This document shows positions 1 to 8,406 of a stretch of DNA of 64,000 nucleotides, piece by piece (the first letter of the stretch is position 1; every line of letters starts with the position of its first letter). A program made the position numbers and the translations under genes. The notes beneath the pieces were generated by a model, which had not been told where the DNA came from, searched no databases, and was given only the letters and a program-made list of their open reading frames with translations. The DNA is from Lachnospiraceae bacterium (GTDB lineage: Bacteria; Bacillota; Clostridia; Lachnospirales; Lachnospiraceae): NCBI GenBank assembly GCA_022791575.1, contig JAAVZI010000074.1:50489-114488 (forward strand), read 5' to 3'.

Positions 1-307
1 TACCGTCCTGCGGAGCAACAACCGGAATTTCCATCTTCATTGCTTCAACAATTACGACTGCATCGCCCTTTTTAACTGCCTGTCCAACATTAGCCTCGAT
101 CTTAAATACTTTACCTGCTGCACCGGCTTCTACCTTAATGGAACCGGCACCACTGCCTGCTTTCGGCGCTGCAGGTGCCGCTGGTGCTGCCTTAGGAGCC
201 GCCGGCGCTGCTGCAGGTCCCGCATTCTGAACCACTCCTGCGGTCGTTCCTTCTTCAACCGTTACATTATATACATTTCCATTTACTGTGATTGTGTAAT
301 TTTTCAT
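1..307 (-). CDS. Biotin carboxyl carrier subunit of a decarboxylase (3' end beyond window)
   Basis: The start codon is ATG at 305-307 behind an AAGGAGG site, and the reading frame runs off the left edge of the window, so only about 102 residues are visible. The protein begins MKNYTITVNGNVYNVTVEEG, continues through a flexible Ala/Pro-rich linker (about residues 30-55) and enters a biotinyl domain with the biotin attachment motif EAMKMEI. The lysine between the two methionines would carry biotin. This layout is that of the gamma subunit of sodium-pumping methylmalonyl-CoA, oxaloacetate or glutaconyl-CoA decarboxylases. It follows the OadG-like and carboxyltransferase genes on the same strand, so the membrane beta subunit is expected just outside the window. 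Confidence 0.93.
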   Translation of the reverse strand, partial: MKNYTITVNGNVYNVTVEEGTTAGVVQNAGPAAAPAAPKAAPAAPAAPKAGSGAGSIKVEAGAAGKVFKIEANVGQAVKKGDAVVIVEAMKMEIPVVAPQDG

Positions 308-398
308 GATTTGAATCCTCCTTAATTCTATTTCATATTACTGTATTGCCTAGCTGCCGCCAGGTAACTTCACAATGATTCCTATTATCTTATATCTA

Positions 399-1217
399 TT
401 ACAACCTGCGTCTTTTAACACTTCCTACTCTCTTTATAGAGCGAACCTGAAACCCTTCTGCACTAGTTCCTTCATAAGCTGCAATCGCTGCTGAAATGAC
501 AGCTATTAACTCTGTATCATCTGTTACATCCTCTTCTGATTCTTCTACAGCCGGAACTGGAATTGGAGCAGGTGCGGGAGCTGCTGGAACCGCTGCTGGC
601 TTTTCAATCTTAGAAACAAATCCAAGGCACCAGATAATGATACTAATCAGAATCAGTACCAAGAATACAGTACCCATTCCAAGAAGGGTATTAATTCCGG
701 CCTTTTTCAAAATTTCTCCTAAAGTCAGCTCTTTCTCAAAACTAACATTAATCGTATTGCTTTCGTCCTGATTCAGTGCGAATTTCACATCCCGCTCTTT
801 AAAAGAAACAGTACCTGTAATTGCCATTCCTTCATCACTGACCTCTACAGACATGTCATAAGCGCTATTCTTCTTGTAATTACCCAGATCTTCTGTTGCT
901 TCCAGATAAGAGGCCGCTGAGGCAAATGTCTCTTCATCCTCTTTTACCTGTTTTTTCAGAGTCTCCCGACTTACATTGACAAAATACTGTTCAATATAAT
1001 TGATTGCCTGTTCTGCCAAGTTATCCACATAATCTTCAACGCTGATATCTGTAGCACCCTGCGCTTTAGCAATCTTAATCTGCTGTTCCAGATACTCCTG
1101 CGTATCTGCATTATAACTGACTGTATCCTTGTCCTTATCATTGCTGCATGCCGTCAGGCAAAAGAAGCATGCCAGTACTGACAATAACAACAGATACCTC
1201 TTCCATATTTTCTTCAT
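399..1217 (-). CDS. OadG-like delta subunit with an N-terminal lipoprotein domain
   Basis: This 272-residue protein has a lipoprotein signal (lipobox LTAC, cysteine near residue 24), then about 130 residues of an extracytoplasmic domain, one membrane segment near residues 172-198, an Ala/Pro-rich linker and a C-terminal stretch (DDTELIAVISAAIAAYEG) typical of OadG/MmdD delta subunits. Delta subunits of sodium-pumping decarboxylases hold the complex together and are usually only about 80-120 residues; the extra lipoprotein part makes this one unusual. The gene lies between the carboxyltransferase and biotin-carrier genes, 13 and 91 bases away, as in a decarboxylase operon. The GAGGTGG ribosome site supports the start. 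The role of the outer domain is unknown. Confidence 0.85.
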   Translation of the reverse strand: MKKIWKRYLLLLSVLACFFCLTACSNDKDKDTVSYNADTQEYLEQQIKIAKAQGATDISVEDYVDNLAEQAINYIEQYFVNVSRETLKKQVKEDEETFASAASYLEATEDLGNYKKNSAYDMSVEVSDEGMAITGTVSFKERDVKFALNQDESNTINVSFEKELTLGEILKKAGINTLLGMGTVFLVLILISIIIWCLGFVSKIEKPAAVPAAPAPAPIPVPAVEESEEDVTDDTELIAVISAAIAAYEGTSAEGFQVRSIKRVGSVKRRRL

Positions 1218-1230
1218 CTATGCCACCTCA

Positions 1231-2685
1231 CTATACTGTTCCGTGTTTTTTTGCTGGGTGTTCTTCCCTTTTAGTGAACAGCATTTCGAATGCACCAATT
1301 ACATATTTTCTTGTATCCTGTGCATCGATAATGGTATCTACATAACCACGTTTTGCTGCTGATAATGCACTGGACTGAAGCTCATTGTATTCCGCTGTCT
1401 TCTCGTCAATCAGTCCCTTTGCATCCTTAGAGGCAGCAATCTCATCCGCATACATAATCTTAACAGCTGCCTGGGGCTCCATCATGCCGATTCTAGCATC
1501 CTGCCATGCATAGACATAGTCGGCACCAATGGACTTACTGTTCATAGTCACATAAGCGCTGCCAAATGCAGAACCAGTAACTACATTGACTTTCGGAACT
1601 GTTGCATTGGCAAATGCATAAGTCAGGGAAGCTGCTGCTTTGGCAATCTTCTTCTCTGTGCATTTGCTTGCTTTATAACCAGTTACATTGGTCAGAGTCA
1701 GCACAGGAATCTCAAATGCATCACAGAAGTTGACAAATTCTGCTGCCTTTTCACATCCTTTTGCCGATAACACAGAACCAAATTCTTCTACTGCCTGTCC
1801 ATCTTCTCCGTAAACGACGGAACGGTTAGCAACAGCACCTATTGTAAGTCCATTCAGACGGATCAAGCCAGTTACCATATCTTTTGCATAACCTGCTTTG
1901 GTTTCAATAAACAGATTATTATCGGAAATATTTGATAATATAATCGAAGGATCTGCCACTGCATTTTCCAGATCTTTACATAAACGATTCAAGTCGTCCA
2001 TGCATTCTCCATAGCAATCTCCGTCTTCACAGTTGGAAGGAAGAATGGATACCAGCTGACGGATCTCGGCAAGTATGGAGGCTTCATCGCCGATTCCATC
2101 TATTAATCCAGTATTTTCATCCTGGAACCGCGCCGATGCCGTATCACATTTTGCTGCCGTATTGCCTTCGAGGGCATTGGGGGAATTTACGAATAACTTG
2201 GCATTTTTCTCTTCCATATAGGCGAAATCTGACATTGCCGGAACCAGTGCAAGACCACCGCCACAGGTTCCAAATACTGCTGAAATCTGGGGAACTGCGC
2301 CAGAAGCCAGCGCCTGTGCTTTATAGATTTCACCAAATCCATTCAGGGCATCAGAAGCCTCCTGCAGTCTTAAGCCCGCACAGTCTAATAACCCGATAAC
2401 CGGCGCACCCATCTTTACTGCCATATCGTAGATCTTGACAATTTTTCTGGCATGCATTTCACCAATGGTTCCGTTCAGTACAGATGCATCCTGACTGTAA
2501 ACGTATACCAGTCTTCCGTCAATCACACCATAACCGGTAATTACACCATCTGAAGGAGTTTCTTTGCTGTTCATGTTGAAATCTGTACTTCTGGCAGTAA
2601 TCAAACCGCCGATTTCCACAAAACTGTTCTCATCAAGCAGCGCCTCAATTCTCGCTCTTGCTGAGGATTGTGTCGTATTACTCAT
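1231..2685 (-). CDS. mmdA: Acyl-CoA carboxyltransferase subunit (methylmalonyl-CoA decarboxylase alpha type)
   Basis: The 484-residue product is a crotonase-fold carboxyltransferase of the propionyl-CoA carboxylase beta/MmdA family. It would transfer CO2 from an acyl-CoA to the biotin of the adjacent carrier protein, with decarboxylation coupled to sodium export. Family features visible are LPEGNT-region equivalents such as FVNSPNALEGNTAAK, the glycine-rich stretch FGTCGGGLALVPAMSDFAYM, and the second-half motif TGSAFGSAYVTMNSKSIGADY. The start ATG at 2683-2685 follows GGAGGT; an upstream methionine at 2700 has no such site. Whether the substrate is methylmalonyl-CoA, glutaconyl-CoA or another acyl-CoA cannot be fixed from sequence alone; the length (484 residues) fits MmdA better than the longer glutaconyl-CoA decarboxylase alpha subunit. 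Confidence 0.85.
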   Translation of the reverse strand: MSNTTQSSARARIEALLDENSFVEIGGLITARSTDFNMNSKETPSDGVITGYGVIDGRLVYVYSQDASVLNGTIGEMHARKIVKIYDMAVKMGAPVIGLLDCAGLRLQEASDALNGFGEIYKAQALASGAVPQISAVFGTCGGGLALVPAMSDFAYMEEKNAKLFVNSPNALEGNTAAKCDTASARFQDENTGLIDGIGDEASILAEIRQLVSILPSNCEDGDCYGECMDDLNRLCKDLENAVADPSIILSNISDNNLFIETKAGYAKDMVTGLIRLNGLTIGAVANRSVVYGEDGQAVEEFGSVLSAKGCEKAAEFVNFCDAFEIPVLTLTNVTGYKASKCTEKKIAKAAASLTYAFANATVPKVNVVTGSAFGSAYVTMNSKSIGADYVYAWQDARIGMMEPQAAVKIMYADEIAASKDAKGLIDEKTAEYNELQSSALSAAKRGYVDTIIDAQDTRKYVIGAFEMLFTKREEHPAKKHGTV

Positions 2686-2705
2686 TATTCTGACCTCCAT
2701 TTATT

Positions 2706-2734
2706 ATTTTATATATATACAAAATTTCTGCCAA
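2706..2734 (-). promoter_or_regulatory. Probable sigma-A promoter of the decarboxylase operon
   Basis: Reading the minus strand, TTGGCA (2734-2729) is followed 17 bases later by TAAAAT (2711-2706), which ends 20 bases before the carboxyltransferase start codon. Only a very short untranslated leader would remain, so the call is moderate. Confidence 0.45.
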
Positions 2735-2774
2735 TTATAATTTTATAACTTTTGCCAGTTTTTTTCAAGCTTTT

Positions 2775-4058
2775 TTACATAATTTTCACCTTTTTTTCCA
2801 AGAACTGCCGGACAACCGTTTCAAAGCACTTCGTATAGGTGTTTTTTTCTACGGAATTTTTTACATGGATGGGGTATACTGCCAGCGTTTTACCGTCTAT
2901 GGAGTATTTGACACGTCCCACCACTTCGCCTGCTTTCAACGGAGCTTTCAATTTCTTGGGAATATCATAAGTGATATTTGCATGTTCTCCATTTTTCAGC
3001 AGAAGTTCTAACTGCGCATCTTCCATTTCCAGTTGTGCATAAGCCTTTTTCCCTAACTCTGCCCGACCGCCTTCTACCGGAATGGGTTTAAAATCCTCTT
3101 TCTTTTCATAGACCTGAGTATACTGATAACTGGCAAGTCCGTATTCCATCAGCTGTTTGGTATCGCTCCATTTGTAAGATTTATTATTGGGCCAGCCACA
3201 GGCTAACAGTGCTACAATAAACAATTTATTATCTCTGTACAATGCACCTACATAGCAGTATCCGGCCTCATTGGTAAATCCGGTTTTCCCGGTTAAAGCT
3301 CCTTCCATCATTCCAAGAAAAGCATTGTGGTTCTGGCACTGATAGGCCCTTCCAGCCTGGTCGGTAAAGGAATAAGATGGGGTCTGTGTAATAGAAAGAA
3401 ACGTATCTTTTTCTACAGATGTAGTAATACAATACATTAAAATCCTGGATAAATCCGCCGCTGTTGTACTGTGTTTCTTCTGTTCTCCATTATCTAAAAG
3501 CACGACTGCATCCAATCCATTCGGCGTTATAAAATAACTGTCAAAGCATCCAATATCCCTTGCTTTTTCATTCATCATATCTGTAAATGCACGGACGGCC
3601 TGCTTACTCTCTTCCTTTGACCGCTCTTCGGCAGCCGGAAGATTCCGTTTTCTGCTTCCAATGGCTTCCGCAATGATAACGGCACTGTCATTATGTGATT
3701 CCAGCATCAGGGAATAAAACAAATCCCGCAGAACAAACTGCTGGCCGGCGCTGACTCCTAAATGAACCTTAGGCTGTGAAGCAGCATAAGAAGATACTGT
3801 GACTACATCATCTGGATTGCAGTTTTCCAGAGCCACAATTAAGGTCATAATCTTGGTTGTACTTGCCATCGGCATAATCTCATAACCGTTCTTTTCAAAT
3901 AAAACACGCCCGGTACTTCCATCCATAAGGACGCAGGAACGGGCGTAAAGATTGTCCGGAACATCCGTTTCTTCCGCTGATACAGATATTACACCAATCT
4001 GTACTACAATCAGCATACAGCATAAACATTTTAACAACCAGGCTTTCCAATGTTTCAT
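2775..4058 (-). CDS. Serine-type D-Ala-D-Ala carboxypeptidase (penicillin-binding protein 5/6 family)
   Basis: The protein (427 residues) trims the terminal D-alanine from peptidoglycan stem peptides outside the cell. It has a signal peptide (about residues 1-28), and the three catalytic motifs of this family are visible: STTK (SxxK, nucleophile serine), SHN (SxN) and KTG in LTGKTGFT. The C-terminal region after about residue 290 is the beta-rich domain seen in DacA/DacF proteins. The start ATG at 4056-4058 is chosen because GGAGAG precedes it; the open frame extends 14 codons further upstream without such a site. It stands alone between the decarboxylase operon and the phosphorelay genes. 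In spore formers, relatives (DacF, DacB) act on the spore cortex, but nothing here decides that. Confidence 0.93.
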   Translation of the reverse strand: MKHWKAWLLKCLCCMLIVVQIGVISVSAEETDVPDNLYARSCVLMDGSTGRVLFEKNGYEIMPMASTTKIMTLIVALENCNPDDVVTVSSYAASQPKVHLGVSAGQQFVLRDLFYSLMLESHNDSAVIIAEAIGSRKRNLPAAEERSKEESKQAVRAFTDMMNEKARDIGCFDSYFITPNGLDAVVLLDNGEQKKHSTTAADLSRILMYCITTSVEKDTFLSITQTPSYSFTDQAGRAYQCQNHNAFLGMMEGALTGKTGFTNEAGYCYVGALYRDNKLFIVALLACGWPNNKSYKWSDTKQLMEYGLASYQYTQVYEKKEDFKPIPVEGGRAELGKKAYAQLEMEDAQLELLLKNGEHANITYDIPKKLKAPLKAGEVVGRVKYSIDGKTLAVYPIHVKNSVEKNTYTKCFETVVRQFLEKKVKIM

Positions 4059-4147
4059 ATACGTTCTCTCCTGCCTAAATACAGGCAATTCTTTATCCAT
4101 ATACTATATGTAAAAAGTCGGAAAATATGTATGTGAAACTTGGCTGT

Positions 4148-5440
4148 TCAGCAGGAAAAGGCCATAATCTCGGCAACAGCTTCTTCCATGCGGAGATTGG
4201 AAATATTTTTATAAATGTTCTGTACAACCCGTCTGGTATCTCCATCCATTTCAAATTCCAGCATTTCTTTCATAATGATTTCAGCCTCTCCATATTGGAA
4301 ATCCTGTAATAGCGCCGCTACATCCTTTAACAACGCTGCTGCCTCTTCCCTGCTCATAGGTTCATCCTCTTCTTCTGCAGATAACACTTCTTCCAGGCCG
4401 GTATTGCAACTATCACCGCCCTGTGGATGTTCCAGGTAATTCTTGATATGCTCCAAAACCTCCTGATAGTCCTGAATCAGCTGCCCATGTCCTGTCCTAA
4501 TCTCTTCAAAATGTCCCTTTTTACCGGCCATTTCCAGCTTTTTAGCCATTTCAGACAGTTTCATGGCACCAATATTAGCAAGTGTACTTTTCAGGGAATG
4601 AACTGCAATGGTATAATTTTCCATATCATCGGTCTCCAGAAAACGCTGCAGATCCTCAGCCCGCTCCTGGCCATGCTCCACAATAAACTCCAGAATGGAC
4701 TGATAGACCTCTTCGCCGCCGCAGTTTTCGATTCCAGTCCGTAACTCCACACCAGGAATCGGACTAGACAACCACTTTTCCAAAATGCTCTCCAGACTGC
4801 CTTTATAGATCGGTTTGGACAAATAATCATCAAATCCTTCTGCAAGCATGGATTCTTTCGTGCCTGCTACTGCGTTGGCAGTCAGGGCTACAAATGGAAT
4901 ATTCCTATAATTCCTATGGGAATATCTGATATTATCCATACTCTCTTTTCCGTCTGTACCGGGCATCATATAATCCATAAATACCATCTGATATTGCTTC
5001 TCAGCTGTTTTTTTCAAGGCTTCAAAACCACTGGAGGCTGTATCAGGATGAAAGCCATACTGTCCAAGGAGGGCACAGGCAATCCGCAGATTTACATCGT
5101 TATCATCTACAATTAATATTTCAGCCTCTAAGTCTATATTCAGAATACTGCTGTCTCTGTCTGTATTCTCGTATGCCTGAACCGACTGCTCCATTCCATT
5201 CTGAATCCATTCCCTTTCTTCCTTTGAGCCTTCCAGATTCTCATTTACAATAGCCATAAGCGTTCTGGAAGCCTTATGAACCTCTTTTAAATGTCCCCGG
5301 ATTTCCGACAAGCTGTCCGACTGCATAGCCAGTTCTGTAAAAGACAGCACTGCATTCATTGGGGTACGCATTTCATGCGATATATGATTCAATATCCTTT
5401 TCTTTTCATCATTAATCAAATAAATCACTCCACTCTTCAC
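4148..5440 (-). CDS. Phosphorelay protein: histidine box, receiver and Hpt domains, no ATPase domain
   Basis: The 430-residue protein starts with a dimerisation/histidine-box segment (NHISHEMRTPMNAVLSF, phospho-acceptor His near residue 22), then goes straight to a receiver domain (ILIVDDND, MVFMDYMMPG, TANAVAG, YLSKP; about residues 107-225) and an Hpt domain with AVHSLKSTLANIGA (about residues 245-335). The last 90 residues are an acidic helical tail. The HATPase_c domain that should follow the histidine box is absent, so it cannot phosphorylate itself by the usual route. Its first codons overlap the end of the upstream response regulator; GTG at 5440, GTG at 5428 and TTG at 5419 are all possible starts, and the coupling suggests co-expression. 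Confidence 0.85.
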   Translation of the reverse strand: MKSGVIYLINDEKKRILNHISHEMRTPMNAVLSFTELAMQSDSLSEIRGHLKEVHKASRTLMAIVNENLEGSKEEREWIQNGMEQSVQAYENTDRDSSILNIDLEAEILIVDDNDVNLRIACALLGQYGFHPDTASSGFEALKKTAEKQYQMVFMDYMMPGTDGKESMDNIRYSHRNYRNIPFVALTANAVAGTKESMLAEGFDDYLSKPIYKGSLESILEKWLSSPIPGVELRTGIENCGGEEVYQSILEFIVEHGQERAEDLQRFLETDDMENYTIAVHSLKSTLANIGAMKLSEMAKKLEMAGKKGHFEEIRTGHGQLIQDYQEVLEHIKNYLEHPQGGDSCNTGLEEVLSAEEEDEPMSREEAAALLKDVAALLQDFQYGEAEIIMKEMLEFEMDGDTRRVVQNIYKNISNLRMEEAVAEIMAFSC

Positions 5441-6203
5441 CAGCCCAGGCAGCCTTTTCCAGGACCTCTTCTATTTTAGCCAGCATTTCATCCTTCGAAG
5501 CCGTCTTGGCCAATGCACCATCCAGGCCGATCCGGGCGCATTCATTCAAAATCTGCCGGTCCATGCTTCCGCTCATTAGAATAATTCCAGCTCCAGCAGC
5601 CAGATTACCAGATTTAATAATTCGAAGAATATCTCCCCCGCTGTAGAGCGGCATATAATAATCTACTAGAATAATGTCTGGACTATTATTTCTTAAATAT
5701 TCAATGGCAGTCCTAGTTGTGTTAATAATCATTACTTCATATTTTTCCTGAAGATAAAGTCGGACAATCCTTAAGTAATCCACATCATCATCAATTACCA
5801 GCACTTTTTTTCTGGATTTGATATAATCCTTGTAAGAAAATACATTGTTGACTTTCTCAATCAGCACTTCCTTCTTAATTGGTTTGACAATAAATCCTTC
5901 TACTCCCTTACTCCGGCACTTTAAAACTGTCTTTTTATCTCCTCTTCCTGTAATAAATATAACCGGTGTCTGTACTCCCTTTACCGTTTTACGAATTTCA
6001 TCAAATGTGGCAAACCCATCCATAACCGGCATCTGAATATCCAGCAGAATCAGATCCACACTGCCGTTATGCACCATACGTACGCCCTCTCTGCCGGTCG
6101 AAGCACTGAGAATCTGATACTGGTCTGATAAAAAAGTCTCACACATATAACTGCTTGCATTATCATCATCGATTACTAAAATTGTTTTTTTATTATCAAG
6201 CAT
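5412..6203 (-). CDS. Response regulator with two tandem receiver domains
   Basis: This 263-residue protein consists of two CheY-like receiver domains and no DNA-binding output domain. The first (ILVIDDDN, LILLDIQMPVMDG, FITGRG, IVKPI) covers about residues 6-122 and the second (VLVIDDDV, IILVDYYMPLYSGGD, LMSGS, LAKTAS) about residues 133-250. Each has the acidic pair, the phospho-acceptor aspartate and the conserved lysine. It lies 26 bases after the AEC permease and overlaps the next gene, so the three form one unit. ATG at 6203 follows GGGAGG. Being made only of receivers, it probably works as a phosphoryl shuttle or sink with the Hpt protein downstream. Confidence 0.9.
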   Translation of the reverse strand: MLDNKKTILVIDDDNASSYMCETFLSDQYQILSASTGREGVRMVHNGSVDLILLDIQMPVMDGFATFDEIRKTVKGVQTPVIFITGRGDKKTVLKCRSKGVEGFIVKPIKKEVLIEKVNNVFSYKDYIKSRKKVLVIDDDVDYLRIVRLYLQEKYEVMIINTTRTAIEYLRNNSPDIILVDYYMPLYSGGDILRIIKSGNLAAGAGIILMSGSMDRQILNECARIGLDGALAKTASKDEMLAKIEEVLEKAAWAGEEWSDLFD

Positions 6204-6229
6204 CTTATTTCCTCCCGTTATCAAAGCTG

Positions 6230-7153
6230 TTACAAAGGAATCATTTCCAGCAGATACAGCACCAATGGGATCGTTCCCATCGATAACAACGTAGATATGG
6301 CAAATAACTCCGAAGCATACTGGCTGTCCTTATGAAAACGTATAGCAAAAATCATACACATAGTTGCCACCGGTGAAGCTGCCGCAATTACTGATACCCC
6401 ACACACGATGCCAGAACCCAGAAATGGCTTGGCAAGCAGAATGAGACAGAGCGGAACAAAAATCAGTTTCAAAAAACTTACCAGATAAATCCGCCATTTG
6501 CCAAGAGTCTTTTTCACATCTACCTGGGCAATACAAATTCCTGCTATAATCATGGCAACCGGTGTATTCATTTTACTGATGGATTCCAATGGCTCCATAA
6601 CAATAGAAGGCAGACGAATTCCAGTGAAATAAAATACCAGCCCTATTACAATAGTCAAAATTGCCGGTGAATACAGCGCCTTTACCGCCTCTTTTCTGTA
6701 CTCCTTCCCTCCCATAAACAGTATCCCATGTGTCCAGATTAAAATATTAAATATCGTAATATATGCGGTCAGATAGAATACCCCTTCCAGTCCATAAATC
6801 CGTTCGACAAGCGGAATGGCAAGAAAACTGCAGTTACTGTATATCACAGCCATCCGCTCATTAATCAGATCCACTCCACGGCCGCGGATAAAGATCTGTG
6901 CTGTCAAAATAGAAATGATATGGCCTATAACTGCCAGCACAAATGAAATCAAAAGTCCCCTAACCAGTTTTTCATCAAATTCCTTCTGATAAGAACAGAA
7001 AATAATACAGGGATTGATTAGATACATCAAGATATTGGACAATACTCTGCTACCATCTCCATCTACCAGTTTGGCCTTATACATGGCCACAGCCAGAAGG
7101 ATAATGATAAACATAATAAATATCTGGTTTGCCGCCAGTATAACAGCTTCCAT
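6230..7153 (-). CDS. AEC family (auxin efflux carrier-like) permease
   Basis: The 307-residue protein has about ten hydrophobic segments in two halves, with the family features YLINPCIIF in the third segment, FLAIPLVERIYG in the middle and MCMIFAIRFHKDSQYASE near the end. AEC permeases move organic acids such as malate, malonate or other carboxylates, by proton- or sodium-coupled transport. No substrate can be read from the sequence. It is the first gene of a unit with the double-receiver and Hpt proteins, which hints that transport or its substrate is linked to that relay. A palindromic LexA-like box lies 27 bases upstream of its start. Confidence 0.9.
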   Translation of the reverse strand: MEAVILAANQIFIMFIIILLAVAMYKAKLVDGDGSRVLSNILMYLINPCIIFCSYQKEFDEKLVRGLLISFVLAVIGHIISILTAQIFIRGRGVDLINERMAVIYSNCSFLAIPLVERIYGLEGVFYLTAYITIFNILIWTHGILFMGGKEYRKEAVKALYSPAILTIVIGLVFYFTGIRLPSIVMEPLESISKMNTPVAMIIAGICIAQVDVKKTLGKWRIYLVSFLKLIFVPLCLILLAKPFLGSGIVCGVSVIAAASPVATMCMIFAIRFHKDSQYASELFAISTLLSMGTIPLVLYLLEMIPL

Positions 7154-7179
7154 TGTGTTACCTTCCTTTTATCTAAATT

Positions 7180-7193
7180 AGAACGTATGTTCT
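7180..7193 (-). promoter_or_regulatory. LexA-like palindromic box upstream of the AEC permease
   Basis: AGAACGTATGTTCT is a perfect dyad matching the core GAAC-RNRY-GTTC of the Firmicute SOS box. It sits between the ilvA stop codon and the permease start, where an operator could act. It could also be chance or the site of another repressor. Confidence 0.4.
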
Positions 7194-8404
7194 TACAGAA
7201 TCGGATTTACCATTTGTGGATGATATTGATTCTTTTTCAGAGCCTTTACAATTCGCTCTTTATGTTCGGTGCCAAATGCTTCCATGGTAATTTTCAGTTC
7301 CACAGCGGCATTGCGGTTCGTAGAGACGAACTGGTTATGCTCCAACTTCACTACATTTCCCTGCTCCTTCGCAATAATATCTGCCACCCGTACCAATTCT
7401 CCCGGCTTGTCAGGCAGAAGTACCGACAGCGTAAAGATACGATTCCTCTGAATCAGTCCATGCTGAACAACCGAAGACATGGTAAGTACATCCATATTAC
7501 CGCCGCTTAGAATAGAAACCACTTTCTTTCCTTCTGCCTTTAAGTGCTTCAAAGCCGCAACCGTTAACAGTCCGGAATTCTCAACTATCATTTTATGATT
7601 TTCCACTACATCTAAAAAAGCGCCAACTAATTCATCATCTTCGACTGTAATGATATCATCCAGATTTTTCTGAATATAAGGAAATAAATTCATTCCTGGA
7701 GTCTTTACTGCAGTTCCGTCTGCAATGGTACTGACAGACGGCAGGGTAATCACTCTGCCTTCCTCCAAAGAATTCTTCATACAACTGGCTCCGGCCGGTT
7801 CCACACCAATCACCTGAATCTTGGGATTCAGAAGTTTGGCCAGTGTAGATACTCCAGTTGCTAGGCCGCCGCCGCCAATGGGAACCAGAATATAGTCTAC
7901 CAGCGGCTGTTCCTTAATAATTTCCATGGCAATGGTTCCCTGTCCGGTTGCCACAGTTAGATCATCAAACGGATGGATAAAGGTATAACCATTCTGTTCC
8001 GCCAGTTTATAAGCATGCTGGCAGGCTTCATCATAGACCTGACCATACAGAACAACATCCGCTCCATAATTTCTTGTCCGGTTTACTTTCATAAACGGCG
8101 TGCTTTCCGGCATCACAATCACGGCTTTTACTCCGTATTTCTTAGCCGCATAGGCCACTCCTTGTGCATGATTTCCTGCGGATGCCGTAATCAGGCCCTT
8201 CTGCCGCTCTTCTTCTGATAAGGTACTAATCTTATAATAGGCCCCCCTTAATTTATAAGCACCGGTCAGCTGCATATTTTCCGGCTTCAAATAAATCTTA
8301 TTACCTGTCAGCTCTGAAAAATATTCACTGTAAACAAGCTTGGTTTCCTGAATGACCTTTTGTACAATCTCCGCTGCTTCTTCGAATTTCTCAATAGTTA
8401 ACAT
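7193..8404 (-). CDS. ilvA: Threonine ammonia-lyase with C-terminal ACT domain
   Basis: The 403-residue enzyme converts L-threonine to 2-oxobutanoate and ammonia using pyridoxal phosphate. The PLP lysine lies in LTGAYKLRGA, the phosphate-binding glycine loop is PIGGGGLATG, and a serine/glycine-rich turn SILSGGN follows later. An ACT regulatory domain occupies about residues 323-403 (FTLSVLLPDKPGELVRVADI), as in the TIGR01127-type single-ACT enzymes. ATG at 8402-8404 is preferred over TTG at 8410 because GGAAGGA is correctly spaced from it. The start region abuts the ftsY stop, so ilvA is translationally linked to ftsY, an unusual partnership. Confidence 0.93.
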   Translation of the reverse strand: MLTIEKFEEAAEIVQKVIQETKLVYSEYFSELTGNKIYLKPENMQLTGAYKLRGAYYKISTLSEEERQKGLITASAGNHAQGVAYAAKKYGVKAVIVMPESTPFMKVNRTRNYGADVVLYGQVYDEACQHAYKLAEQNGYTFIHPFDDLTVATGQGTIAMEIIKEQPLVDYILVPIGGGGLATGVSTLAKLLNPKIQVIGVEPAGASCMKNSLEEGRVITLPSVSTIADGTAVKTPGMNLFPYIQKNLDDIITVEDDELVGAFLDVVENHKMIVENSGLLTVAALKHLKAEGKKVVSILSGGNMDVLTMSSVVQHGLIQRNRIFTLSVLLPDKPGELVRVADIIAKEQGNVVKLEHNQFVSTNRNAAVELKITMEAFGTEHKERIVKALKKNQYHPQMVNPIL

Positions 8405-8406
8405 AA

